From assembly GCA_015852425.1 (NCBI GenBank), contig JAAAIG010000258.1, positions 7,927 to 43,764 on the forward strand: a DNA stretch of 35,838 bases. Reading direction: 5' to 3'. The translations under genes were made by a program, and so were the position numbers. This stretch comes from Gryganskiella cystojenkinii (Eukaryota > Mortierellomycota > Mortierellomycetes > Mortierellales > Mortierellaceae). Shown one piece after another: positions 1-9,432 of this stretch. A model generated the notes under the pieces. That model made no database searches and was not told the origin of the DNA. It saw nothing but the letters and a program-made list of their open reading frames with translations. Every line of letters starts with the position of its first letter. Position 1 is the first letter of the stretch.

Positions 1-420
1 CTTGAGTGCCTCAGCTAGCGCCTGAGCCCCATTGTCGCCGATCTTGTTGCTCACCAAGTTCAAAGTGGTCAGAGTCGAGTTGGTCTTGAGTGCCTCAGCC
101 AGTGCCTGACCTCCGTTCTCTTCGATCGAGTTGTTGCCCAAGTCCAAAGTGGTCAGAGTGGAGTTGGTCTTGAGTACCTCAGCCAGCGCCTGAGCCCCGT
201 TGTCTCTGATCTTGTTTCTCACCAAGTGCAAAGTGGTCAGAGTGGAGTTGGTCTTGAGTGCCTCAGCCAGTGCCTGACCTCCGTTCTCTTCGATCGCGGT
301 GTGGCCCAAGTCCAAAGCAATCAGAGTGGAGTTGGTCTTGAGTGCCTCAGCCAGTGCCTGTGCTCCACTGTCTCCGATCGGGGTATCTCTCAGCTCCAAA
401 GTGGTCAGAACCGAGTCGGC
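1..420 (-). repeat. 84-bp tandem LRR-coding repeats
   Basis: Five consecutive 84-base units, each opening with cttgagtgcctcag or a close variant on the + strand, begin at 1, 85, 169, 253 and 337. They are nearly identical and encode the 28-residue LRR of the F-box/LRR gene. The array continues beyond the left edge. Confidence 0.9.
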
Positions 421-731
421 TATGATGCTAGAAACTACATTGTCTAGAAACACCAGTGAGAGCTTTTCGTAGCCAGATCTCTGGATTTTCAGGTGTCGTA
501 TAAGGTGCTTGTTTCTCTGAAGTAACTCCATGCTGGGGCCAAGTTCCGACAAGTTGACAGAGTTGTAGAGTGGTCGTATAAATGAGTCGTTCCAATCGTG
601 ACTCACACATGCACAAGACACGAGGTCTTTGAGGCTAAGGCTTCTGGCGATTCTTGAGCGAATCTCTCATTTAGATCGAGGGGATGTGTCAGGAACGTCT
701 TAGTCATAAAGATGAAGGACGTCATAACCAT
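1..731 (-). CDS. F-box / leucine-rich-repeat (RNI-like) protein, 3' partial, with an apparent frameshift
   Basis: Reading leftward, the gene encodes an F-box-like segment (about 667-540; residues such as IRSRIARSLSLKDLVSCA and VSHDWNDSF) followed by five leucine-rich repeats of 28 residues. The repeats have an 84-base period, with boundaries near 337, 253, 169, 85 and 1, and each resembles TNSTLTTLDLGNNSIEENGG followed by QALAEALK. This is the ribonuclease-inhibitor/NLRC3 type. F-box proteins usually recruit substrates to SCF ubiquitin ligases, with the LRRs as the substrate-binding arm; that role is family knowledge. The LRR/F-box frame meets a stop at 667-669. The expected N-terminal extension (MTKTFLTHPLDLNE) lies in another frame just upstream, and the two join if two bases of the CTCTC at 664-668 are removed. 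Candidate ATGs are at 731, 725 and 707. The 3' end lies outside the window. This is either a pseudogene or a sequence error. Confidence 0.75.
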
Positions 732-1589
732 GATGGGTGTGTGAGAAGGAGCAATGCAGTCGTGCAGGAGAAATGAGGAGAAGAAGAGGTGAATAAGAAG
801 GGATGACGAGAATGTCGGTAAAGATGCAAGAAGGCGAAAGTGAAGGGAATGTGTGCGATTGACAATTCTTCGGAAAAATATAGCGGAGAAGAGTAAGAAC
901 GAGAACGTTGGATAGAAGAACGAAAGAAAGAAAAGGTATAGTTCCTCGACATTTGCCTTTCAGGGGGGGATTCAGCTATGGATGGAAACCAGGCTAACAT
1001 CCCTCCCGTTTCCTGCCTTTCTCTCCATCTTCTCAAAAAAATATTTTGACGATGAGATGTGAATCTGCAAAACTGAGATTGAGGGTTAGTCTCCATTTTT
1101 TTCGTGTTTCCTTTTCGCGTACCTCTCTCTCTCCAGGCAAAGCATGCCTTCAGAGGGGTTCACTGCGCTCTCTCATAGCCGATGCTATCTATCCCTTTGG
1201 ATGGACCTCGTTTGTCTTCTCCCCTTTTCGTTTTGTAAGGCCCAAGGGCTACAATTTCGCGAGGAATGGAAATACTTTTTGCGCCACCAACATTACAAAC
1301 TGATAACGAAAACCTGTTTGTTGTCTTAAAGGAGGTTTAAGCGGTTACTTCGCGATATTTCATTTTGTACGGGAGACGTTGCTGTGGTCCACCCAGACAG
1401 CATTTTGTGCTCGCGGCTCTTGCACTTTCTTTTTGGTGCATTCTCCTGTTCATCTCACCCATTTTCTTTCCGCCTAGGAGGCATCACCCCATCCCCCACC
1501 CCCCAGGACACACTGACCTCGAGACCGCAACTCTCGACTGATCAACTATACTACGCATAACAGCTCATTCCTAAAAGAAGATATCCAAC
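732..1589. other. intergenic region between divergent genes
   Basis: This holds the 5' sides of the leftward F-box/LRR gene and the rightward ANTH gene. Short ORFs at 1046-1329 and on the minus strand at 722-1096 have low-complexity, pyrimidine-derived composition and no recognisable domain. I see no RNA gene here. Presumably it contains both promoters. Confidence 0.5.
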
Positions 1590-4404
1590 ATGGAGAAGGC
1601 TGTCATCGGGGCCACAAAGCCCAAGTGCATGTACCCAAAGCAAAAATATCTCGACAGTAAGCTATCAAAGACTAGTTCTTGCCAATCCACATTGGACTTG
1701 AACGAAAGTCGCCGCAGGAGGGACATTGCTGAAAAGAGGAATTCTATGCTAAATTGATTATCCATTCCCAAAAAAAGTCATACCTTTTCTGACTCTCATT
1801 CTTTTTGCGTTATGGCCATAGCGCTCCTGTTTGGAGCAACATCGTCGATGCAAAACATCATGCTCATCATGAACGCCCTCCAGCCCCGTCTCTCTAACAA
1901 TACATGGACCGTAAGTTCTCCTTTCTCGAGCGATTGTACTAATGGATTTACTCTTTCTGCATTCGAGACCGTTATGGAGAATTGTTTTTTTCTGTTCTAG
2001 AGAATGTCTCGGGTTTTTTCCCTTTATAAATATCTTTTTTTATTTTCTAAACCCATCTTTCAAACGTATCGATAATAATAGGTCTCTTTCAAATCATTGT
2101 TGGTCGTTCACTTGTTGACTCGCTCGGATGCTGGAAATGACGTCTTGAGCTATTGTTCCTCCCAGCGTGGAATCCTCTCGGCCGCCTACAAGGGAGGAGC
2201 CAACAGTAAGTGCTCTCGAGGGCAGGCAGGAAAAAAAAATCGTGAACAAGAAAACGGTTACACGATGATAAACGGGCTGTCATCTTTCGATCGCTTTGTA
2301 TCCAGTACCTAACCTGCTGTCCTCCTTTTTTTGATGTGTTTTTGCAGGTGGTCACTCTGCAACCATTCGCAGTTACACCGCTTATCTGGTCGAAAAGGTG
2401 CACGTCTATGGAGAATTACAACGGGATCTGGTCCGGACAGGTGTTCAAGGACGCGATGGATACCTCAGGAATTTACCCATGAACAAAGGTCTCTTGGCCC
2501 ATGTAGCGGCTTTGCAGAAACAGATTGGAGCGCTCTTGGACTGCAAGGTAAGCAGGACAGGATTTTTTTATAAAAAGTAGAGCCTTTATGCTTGTCGCAC
2601 GGTCAATGGAGCTTTTATTTAAACTAACAGCACAAAAACGAATATCAATCCACTCTCCTTGATTTACTTTCAATAGTTCTACATGGACGAGTTGAGTAAC
2701 GAGGTCACCATCGGAGCGTTTGCTTTACTTGTTCAGGATCTCTTGAGACTTTTCCAAGCCATGAACGAAGGCGTCATCAACATTCTCCGTATGTTTTCTT
2801 TATGATGCGCGAACCCTGCGCCGGATTTTTGTTCATCAGAGACGTCTACGACGAAGACAACCCCCTCTCCATTCCGTTGTCTAATAGGACCTTATATTTG
2901 TTTTCTTTTTTAGAGCACTACTTTGAGATGACCAAGGATCAGGCACGACTTGGATTGAAGATTTACAAGGTCTTTGCGGAACAAACGAACAAGGTCATGG
3001 ATTATCTCAGTGTTGCCAAACGTATGGAGCGAGTCATCCATATCGATATCCCACAGCTGAAGCATGCGCCACTCTCATTGGTCAGGACTTTGGAAGAATA
3101 CTTGAACAGCCCCGATTTTGAGGAAGGGCAGGCGGCAGCGACCAAGGCCAAGGATGTCACACCCAGCAAGTCGACCTCTTCCAAACCCTCTGCTTCCAAA
3201 TCGCCCTCAACGCCGTCCAGCAACACCAAGAACAGCAGCTCCAACAACAACAACAACAACAACAAGAGCTCAGCAAAGTTTGGTATGAATAGCACTGTCG
3301 CTCTCTGGTTGTCATCGATTATGAGGGATCATGCGATCAATAGTTACTCCTATGCTAATATGCTCCTCTTTCTCTCTCTTTTTTTTAAAAAAAAAATAAT
3401 AATCACATGCAACAGATGAAGACGCATGGTCACCAAAGAAGACACAGGAGGAATCCAAACGAATGAGCACCAAGAAGGATATGATTGATTTCTTTTCGAG
3501 TATCGACAGTGAAGAGACCCCGATTGTCCAGAACCCTAACAATTTCCAGGCGCAGATGTTGACCGGCGGCAATGATTTCCAACAGTTCCAGCTCCAACTG
3601 CAACAACAGCAGCAACAACAACAGCTTCTTCAAATGCAACAATTGCAGGCTCAACAGCAGATGCTCCAAAACCAGTTCACAGGGATGGTGGATCCTTCAG
3701 TAGCTTTCGCTCAACAGCAACAACAATCAAACATGCTGGCCGCTCAACCAACCGGATTCAACAATACCAACCCGTTCGCAATGTCACTTCAACAACAACA
3801 GTCCAGTGGGAACCTGCTTCAAGATAACGGATTCGGCAGCAATGCTCTCAACGGCAGTAACGGCATGATGAACATGATGGGCAATAACAACATCAACAAT
3901 AGCAACAATGGTATGAACGCCATAGCACCTCAGAGTACCGGAAATCCCTTCCGACTCGGACCCTCGGCCATGGGATCGACCTCGGCGCCACCCGTCCCTC
4001 AGATGCCGATGATGACGGGAATGAACCATTTCAATACGATGCCGAATCTCTCGAGTCAACCAACTGGTGCAAGCACGAACCCGTTTGCACCCTCAAGTAA
4101 CCCTTTAAACCCGTTCTCACCCAATTTCGGAAAAGTACCGACTCAGCCCACGGGTATGATGGGTAACCAGAACACTGGTATGGGCATGGGCATGGGAATG
4201 GGCAATGCCTTTGGAAACGCAAGTCCTGGAGGCATGAACAGCAACAACAACAATAGCGGCATGGGCAACGCTTTCGGAAACGGAAGCGCCGACGGTCTCA
4301 ATAACAATAGTAATAACGCGTTTGGTGGGCTGTCGTGGCAACAACAGCAACAGCAGCAGCAACAGTCCGCGTTTGGACACCAGGGCAGTAATTCGTTTAT
4401 GTAA
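1590..4404 (+). CDS. AP180/CALM-type clathrin adaptor, ANTH domain, seven exons
   Basis: Exons 1590-1656, 1822-1910, 2082-2205, 2348-2547, 2677-2788, 2914-3282 and 3416-4404 join in phase to give 649 residues. Residues 1 to about 270 form an ANTH domain. The N-terminal AVIGATKPKCMYPKQKYLD matches the PtdIns(4,5)P2-binding lysine patch of the family (GAT..P-K-x-K-Y). TWTVSFKSLLVVHLL, GLLAHVAALQKQI and HYFEMTKDQARLGLKIYK are typical helices. The tail is disordered and Gln/Asn-rich. It carries NPF motifs at about 439, 497, 542 and 552 (EH-domain ligands, as for Ede1/Pan1) and LxxQxTG-type sites at about 404, 428, 490 and 532 (targets of Ark1/Prk1 kinases). This matches yeast Yap1801/Yap1802, which cluster cargo such as Snc1 at endocytic sites. 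The start at 1590 is the first ATG and falls directly on the conserved N-terminus. The next gene is convergent, 205 bases away. Confidence 0.93.
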
Positions 4405-4419
4405 CATTAGGATGAGGAC

Positions 4420-4446
4420 TCTATAAATAAAAAAGAGAATAAAAAC
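4420..4446 (+). terminator. poly(A)-signal-like A-rich element of the ANTH gene
   Basis: Two AATAAA-like matches (ataaataaaaaag and gaataaaaacac) lie 20 to 40 bases after the ANTH stop codon, before the convergent gene at 4610. Confidence 0.4.
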
Positions 4447-4609
4447 ACACGATCCCTATCGTTGTCACTTGTGTCGATCCGATCACTCTTCGAATGACGA
4501 AAACATGTTTTCTCTCTTTCGTAGGTCTGGAAAATGGATAGGTTTTGGATCCTTTTTTTTCATTGAAAGAACCCTACGTGAAAATTACGTGAAGACTTGT
4601 AAGATAAAC

Positions 4610-5735
4610 TCACTTGTTCTTGATGCTCTTGGCATCGGGTGAGGTGGTGGTCAGGAAATAAATTTGAGGAGGTCCTTTCTGGCCAGTATTGATCGCATCC
4701 GTCAATGGACGAATGCCTCGGCGAGCAGCCTGAGGCGGTTGTCTCCAACTCCTGTAATCATATGCCACCTTGGATAAGAACTTTATATCGTTCGGGATCG
4801 CCATCGTCGTCATCATTTTCATTACGTACAAGTTGCCGACCTTGGCCATCAAAAAAACACTTAAACGTGTACCCGATGACCTGCATTCCCAGGGCAAGAG
4901 CTGTAGTAACATCGTACAGATCCTCCGCCGCGTCCAACTCGTCCTTCATGAGTAAACCGACTCGTACGAGATCTCGTGCGACGGGGGCACTCTTTTCCGG
5001 GTCGGAGACGTGGTGCCCGCTTTTGATTTCACCATAGCCAGTCTCAAACATCATCGCTCCACTGTCGTCCATGATCCCCTGGCGAATGTCAGGTCTCTTT
5101 ACCTGTTTACACTCTGCCTTTTGCTTCCTGTGTCTGACTGCACCTGCCATCGTGTGTAGGCCTAACAGCAGATAACAAAATAGAAAATGGAATATGAAAA
5201 GGCTCAATGACTTGGATCCTTCGTTCAGAACTAAGTCTTGCTCTTTAGTTTTCCAAAGGATAGCAGTGCTGTGAATGCATTGGCCTCACGGTTGGTGTCT
5301 TCTCGCGGTTTTGTTGCGTTTCTTACCAGATATTCCGACGTTTCCTGTCACATTAAACAACAAGCTTCGAACACCAGCGTTCGTACGTCGCTCACCAACA
5401 TTGGTCAGTAATCTTTGAGAATTTGTCCACAAATTCGTCGTTTTGAAGTTCTTCACCAAATTTGATGTCATCTTGCGGAGCGGTTCAGGGACACCATCAT
5501 GGACACTGATACGTTCCAGGTCTGCTTTGTAGATATCCGCGTGCATCTGGGCAGAAGTGTTGACATCTCGGTACTGGTGAAAAACTTCAACCTGCTTCCA
5601 GTTTCTTGCATCAACAATGTGGAAGAAACGATGAGCAAGGAGCCTATCATCAAGACTTCCAATCGATGATGATCGAGTCGTCTTTGTTGAGTGCCTATAG
5701 ACGGGAGAGCCTGCTACTAAAGCAAGATGGCACAC
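4610..5735 (-). pseudogene. decayed gene of an unrecognised family with a GEIK motif (two exons, frameshift, no start)
   Basis: Exon 5327-5735 and exon 4610-5161 join across a clean intron (5162-5326, GTAAGA..TTAG) with phase kept: ...GNVGIS-G-LHTMAGAVRHRK. The second exon reads MDDSGAMMFETGYGEIKSGH, then a helical part (KDELDAAEDLYDVTTALALG). The frame then changes at a run of seven A at 4851-4857. Removing one base continues sensibly as FLMAKVGNLYVMKM, then SWRQPPQAARRGIRPLTDAI and PPQIYFLTTTSPDAKSIKNK before a TGA at 4610. The exon 1 frame has no ATG at its 5' end; its first possible initiator at 5735 is GTG. The layout recalls large Mucoromycota-specific families of unknown function that have a conserved acidic and G-E-[IV]-K segment; that link is from memory and weak. 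The E-x-K could be nuclease-like, but this is speculation. It is either a pseudogene or a missing 5' exon plus a homopolymer error. Confidence 0.6.
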
Positions 5736-6085
5736 AAACGTATACTGGCGTGAAGCGATCAGAAATGATTGAAGAAAATAAAACAGAAAGTCTTGACGTA
5801 CGCAGAGCTAGACGACATGGTTGGTCTCAAACCTTCAAGAGGCGATATGGGAAACTTTTGAAGATAATGTTAATAAGAAGGAATACATATTTTGTATGGA
5901 TCGTGAATGCAATAAACAAACACCGGTGATCAGTGCCTCAGCTGGCAATCGCTACCAAATATCCAAGAAAGAAATTAAAGTCGGTGAACTAGAAATCCAC
6001 AAAAGCTATAGTAAGCTCAGTCACACACTGACATACATACAGTATTAACAATATGATATCCCATAAACCTCTCGACCTTGACGCG

Positions 6086-6190
6086 ATTACGCGGCCGGCT
6101 ACAGCGAGGCAATAACATCTTGGTCGGGGTTTTCTTATGCACAACAGAGCATGCACGTAAGAAAACACGGGTTGCCGAGCGAGAAACAAA
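6086..6190. repeat. hairpin-bearing direct repeat, copy A
   Basis: About 105 bases, beginning attacgcggcc and ending gagaaaca, recur at 6344-6450 with scattered substitutions. The centre holds a perfect 9-base inverted repeat, gttttctta (6129-6137) and taagaaaac (6158-6166), around a loop containing gcatgcac. No terminal inverted repeats or target duplications are evident. It could be a short non-autonomous element, a remnant of one, or a structured transcript. Confidence 0.7.
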
Positions 6191-6343
6191 AGTATAAAGC
6201 TCCATGACCACTGCGGCAGTGACGCGGACCCATCAGGCAGGGGCCACAGCGCATGATCAATATCTTATTCCTGGTTGTGATATCAACCTTGGGAACAAAG
6301 TAAAGCGATACACTACCCTGCAGACCCTCTCAAACCTAAGACT

Positions 6344-6450
6344 ATTACGCGGCCAGTAGCATGGAGGGGTAATAGCATCTTGATCGAGGTTTTCTTATGC
6401 ACAAAAGAGCATGCACGTAAGAAAACACGGGTAGCAGAGTGAGAAACAGA
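6344..6450. repeat. hairpin-bearing direct repeat, copy B
   Basis: Second copy of the element at 6086-6190, 258 bases downstream in the same orientation. The 9-base stem is kept exactly (6389-6397 and 6418-6426) and the intervening ttatgcac...agagcatgcacgtaa is nearly unchanged, while the flanks have diverged more. Confidence 0.7.
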
Positions 6451-6727
6451 AAAAAAATTGGAGAATCCCAACACCAACAAGATCCTGTTCGCCTTGCTGG
6501 TTATCCAGGTGCTCTGTCATGGCTCCCAACAATCCCTCGCTAGAAAAGGACTCTGGGCTGGCGTTTAAGGACATCATCTCCCTAACGTAGTCTGGCAGAG
6601 GGTCAAAAAACTCTTGTCGGCTTTGAAAGCATAGAAGCATGCATGCGTACAATGTGACAAGAATGGGCAGAATAATTTCAATGCGACAATAACCAACTCC
6701 TAGGTAAGGAACACGTTGTGATACCAA
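6395..6727 (-). CDS. short coding-like island, unrecognised
   Basis: An open frame without a convincing ATG (it opens on TTG) contains a segment of protein-like composition, including SRQEFFDPLPDYVREMM and ESFSSEGLLGAMTEHLD. It then runs into repeat copy B, where the translation becomes a low-information hydrophobic tail. It may be one exon of an unseen gene or a remnant. I do not recognise the family. Confidence 0.25.
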   Translation of the reverse strand: MVSQRVPYLGVGYCRIEIILPILVTLYACMLLCFQSRQEFFDPLPDYVREMMSLNASPESFSSEGLLGAMTEHLDNQQGEQDLVGVGILQFFFCFSLCYPCFLTCMLFCA

Positions 6728-7431
6728 GAAACTGTCATCAAGAACGCTCTAGCAAAGAATGAATGCTCTTTGGTGTCTGGAATTAAAAAAATGACTCGCC
6801 CTGACACTACGTTCGGGTTTCTTGTTGTCACTCAATTTTTTTGATGGCCATAACGCGATGCAGTAGGAGCAGTGATTTGAATGGCATGGTGGTGAACCTC
6901 GTGCCCATAAAAAAGAGCGACCATAGAATGAAGGTAGATGGTGGGTGCGGTTACTTACTCTGCTCTTGTGCACAGGAAGAAGGCCGTCTTGAGTTTTCAG
7001 CTGAGTTTGAGTCGCGGGAGGGTGGGGAAGAGAGTGCCAAAGGTGAATGAGCAAAGCGCGTGAAAAGGTGAAAGCGTGATTAAAAGGTCACATGCTATCA
7101 CTTTGAGTGCCATGGTGGACGGCTGTCGAGTTCAGACCCTTAAATATTCCTCCGTCTTTGTTTATTTCTACATCCACGACCGTTGATATTGTTAACACAC
7201 CCTTACATGACTCCAACGGACCTCTCCTCGCCTGCAACAACATAGTCTACGTAGAGCCATGGTGCCAGGAACTCGCCCATCCCGAGAAACTTCCCCTGCG
7301 ATCATCTAAAGTTGCACTTTGTTGCCTAATATCGTTATGAATGGGATCGTGTTTTTTTATTATCTGTTGAAAGGTGGTCCATGTCGGCCATATAGAGGAT
7401 AATTTGTTTGTGTTTCTAGTCCAAGACGATT

Positions 7432-9432
7432 TTAGACAACGGCCTTGTTGCTGTTCACTTTGGTCAACCCATTCGAGGGAGGAACCTCGATCACAACCGA
7501 GGGAACTCCACTGCCGGATTGACTCGTGGGCGATGAAGGCCCTGCGGCCGTCGCTGGATCCAAGAATCCGACAATTCCGTTGTTGTTTCCAGCAACGGGT
7601 CTCGAATAATTCACGTTCGAATGTCTTCCAGCATCCTGTTCCATCAACTCGTGCACCTTATCCAACGACAGCTCTGACAACTCCTTGGCAGACAATCTCG
7701 AGTTCGCCAAAGGATAATTGTTGTCGGAAAAGATCCAGTCGGCAGGAACAGGAGAACGGGCTGCGACCATGGACTCGACCTCGGCCTGAATGACCTTGCA
7801 GAAATCATCCAGAGGCAAATCGTTGTAATCGTCATTGAAGGGGTTCTCGATCTCATAACCGATACCGAGGATGCCTAACAACGTAAAAGCCGCAAGCACG
7901 GTTGCGGGGATCATCAGGGCCCCCAAAGTAGCGACCAGCTGGAACGGCAACGACAAGAGATAGATCCAGGTCGCGTGGTGCAAATGAATTGAATAAGCCA
8001 GAGGGATGGGTGTACGGAGAATACGCTCGAATCCTGTGAGGCAATCGACCATCATGACCAGCGCGTTGTTCATCATCGTCAAGGTGGCAGCATCGACTTT
8101 TTGTTTGTTGGAACAGGCTTTGATATAAGAACCGATATAGTATGTAAGCTCCACAGGGATGTTGGTGGGTGTCAAGAAATCAAAGGCCAAGGCCTGGCTC
8201 TTGGATTGACGACGGGCACGATGGTCGGCGCTCGAGGTCGCTCCTTCCTGCTGTTGCTGGATGCCAGACTTTTCGGAGACATAAGAACGTTGGGGTTGTT
8301 GTTGAAGAGATTCTAGGGGAGTAGGGATATCTGTGCGCCAATCCATGGGTTGCGTCGAGGTCGGGAGCGAGTATTTGGGAATATGGGCCAACAAGTCCAT
8401 CATGTCCTCGTAATCGTATCCGTACTCCTCACGCAAGTAGTGTTTGGTCGCGAACGCATAGGCGATCAACAAGTTGATGGCCGACTTCTTCTCTAAAAGA
8501 TCCCGGGTCTCGGTTTCAGCAACACACACCCAGATACCACGGGCCAAGTTACGAATCGCAAGCGTCATTTGGGACCAGAGACGACGACCCTCCCAATAAC
8601 GGTCGTAGGCTATAAATGGGCGAAACAAAAGAGATGACAAACGCAGTCGTATTTTTCTCGAGTTAGTCAAACCTGTCGCGACAATTGCCCCTGGTCCTAG
8701 CCTGGCCCTTCTCCAAATTGACGGGAAACTCGCAGCCCCTGTCTGCGATTTTTGACCCCAAACCCAACCCAAAAAAAACGAAATGAAATATCTTTTCAAA
8801 CCAACAGAAAAAATAAACGAGAGCAAAAAAAAACAAAAAACCTCTGGGCGCACGTTCAGTTCACCGTCATCGGTTCGTTGGTGCACAGGAAGTGATTTTC
8901 AGCGGGTGTTTGTGTAGGGACGAGAAGAACTACCCAATGTCCTCTTTTTTAGTTTTGGGCTAGCGGTGGCAAGGAAGGAAAAAAATGAGACTGCCTTTGA
9001 AGTTTTGAACAAAAAGACTTACCGGTGTTGGTGCGGAAGACCAACAACAAGGAGACGACCATACCCATGACCGATACCAGGGACTAGAACAAAAACAGTC
9101 AAAAAAAGGGACGATTTAAATGAATTAGAGTCTGGACCACTTAAATCCGTTCGATCGGGGACGTGTGGTGGGTATCGGTGCGTGAAAAACATGGACTGTT
9201 CACAAAGTCTTGTAGATGCAGGAAAGGTGTGCGACTGCCCTGCTTATGAACTCACCAGACCATAGCCCTTCATCGACCATGCTGAGTACGTGTGGATGAC
9301 CCAAACGATAGTGGAAAAGATTGCGACGAGGAGGACCTGCCACCAGATAGCCAGGATAACTGTGCCCTTGACTCGGAGCATCAGAGGCCATTTGCTCCGG
9401 ACATAGACGGTGGTGCCGTATTGACGAGGCAT
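7432..9432 (-). CDS. bestrophin-like anion channel (UPF0187 / RFP-TM family), three exons
   Basis: Exons 9256-9432, 9023-9083 and 7432-8609 join in phase to give 471 residues. The ATG at 9432 starts MPRQYGTTVYVRSKWP, followed by a first membrane helix (about residues 24-46). Exon 2 ends LLLVFRTNT and exon 3 continues AYDRYWEGRR, restoring the family signature (FRTNTAYDRYWEGR, residues 75-88) exactly across the splice. A second hydrophobic pair lies at about 290-333, followed by the hallmark ENPFNDDYNDLPLDDFC (334-350). The middle (about 165-225) is a Gln/Ser-rich insertion and the C-terminus (about 400-471) is Ser/Gly-rich and probably disordered. Bestrophins are pentameric Cl-/HCO3- channels; fungal members are largely uncharacterised, so the ion and membrane are inference. 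Intron 2 (8610-9022) is long for this window. Confidence 0.93.

Larger units (their letters stand above)
5736..7431. other. 1.7 kb gene-poor stretch with repeats and coding-like remnants
   Basis: Between the decayed GEIK gene and the bestrophin-like gene I find no complete gene. The stretch holds a two-copy repeat (6086-6190 and 6344-6450) and a short coding-like island on the minus strand (6395-6727). The rest (5740-6080 and 6750-7430) has scattered short ORFs with no recognisable content. Confidence 0.5.

Noticed and set aside
3002..3295. Leu-rich minus-strand open frames opposite the Asn/Gln-rich tail of the ANTH gene
   Set aside because: They are compositional complements of AAC/CAA runs, with no independent support.
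4740..4840. Intron (GTACGT..TTACAG) as an alternative explanation of the frame change in the GEIK gene
   Set aside because: It would put the downstream part in a frame with less protein-like content. Deleting one A in the A7 run instead joins KCF to LMAKVGNLYVM and the natural QPPQAARRG frame.
9023..9083. Possible frameshift in bestrophin exon 2
   Set aside because: On rereading the bases, the 61-base exon joins both neighbours in phase and restores FRTNTAYDRYWEGR, so there is no break.
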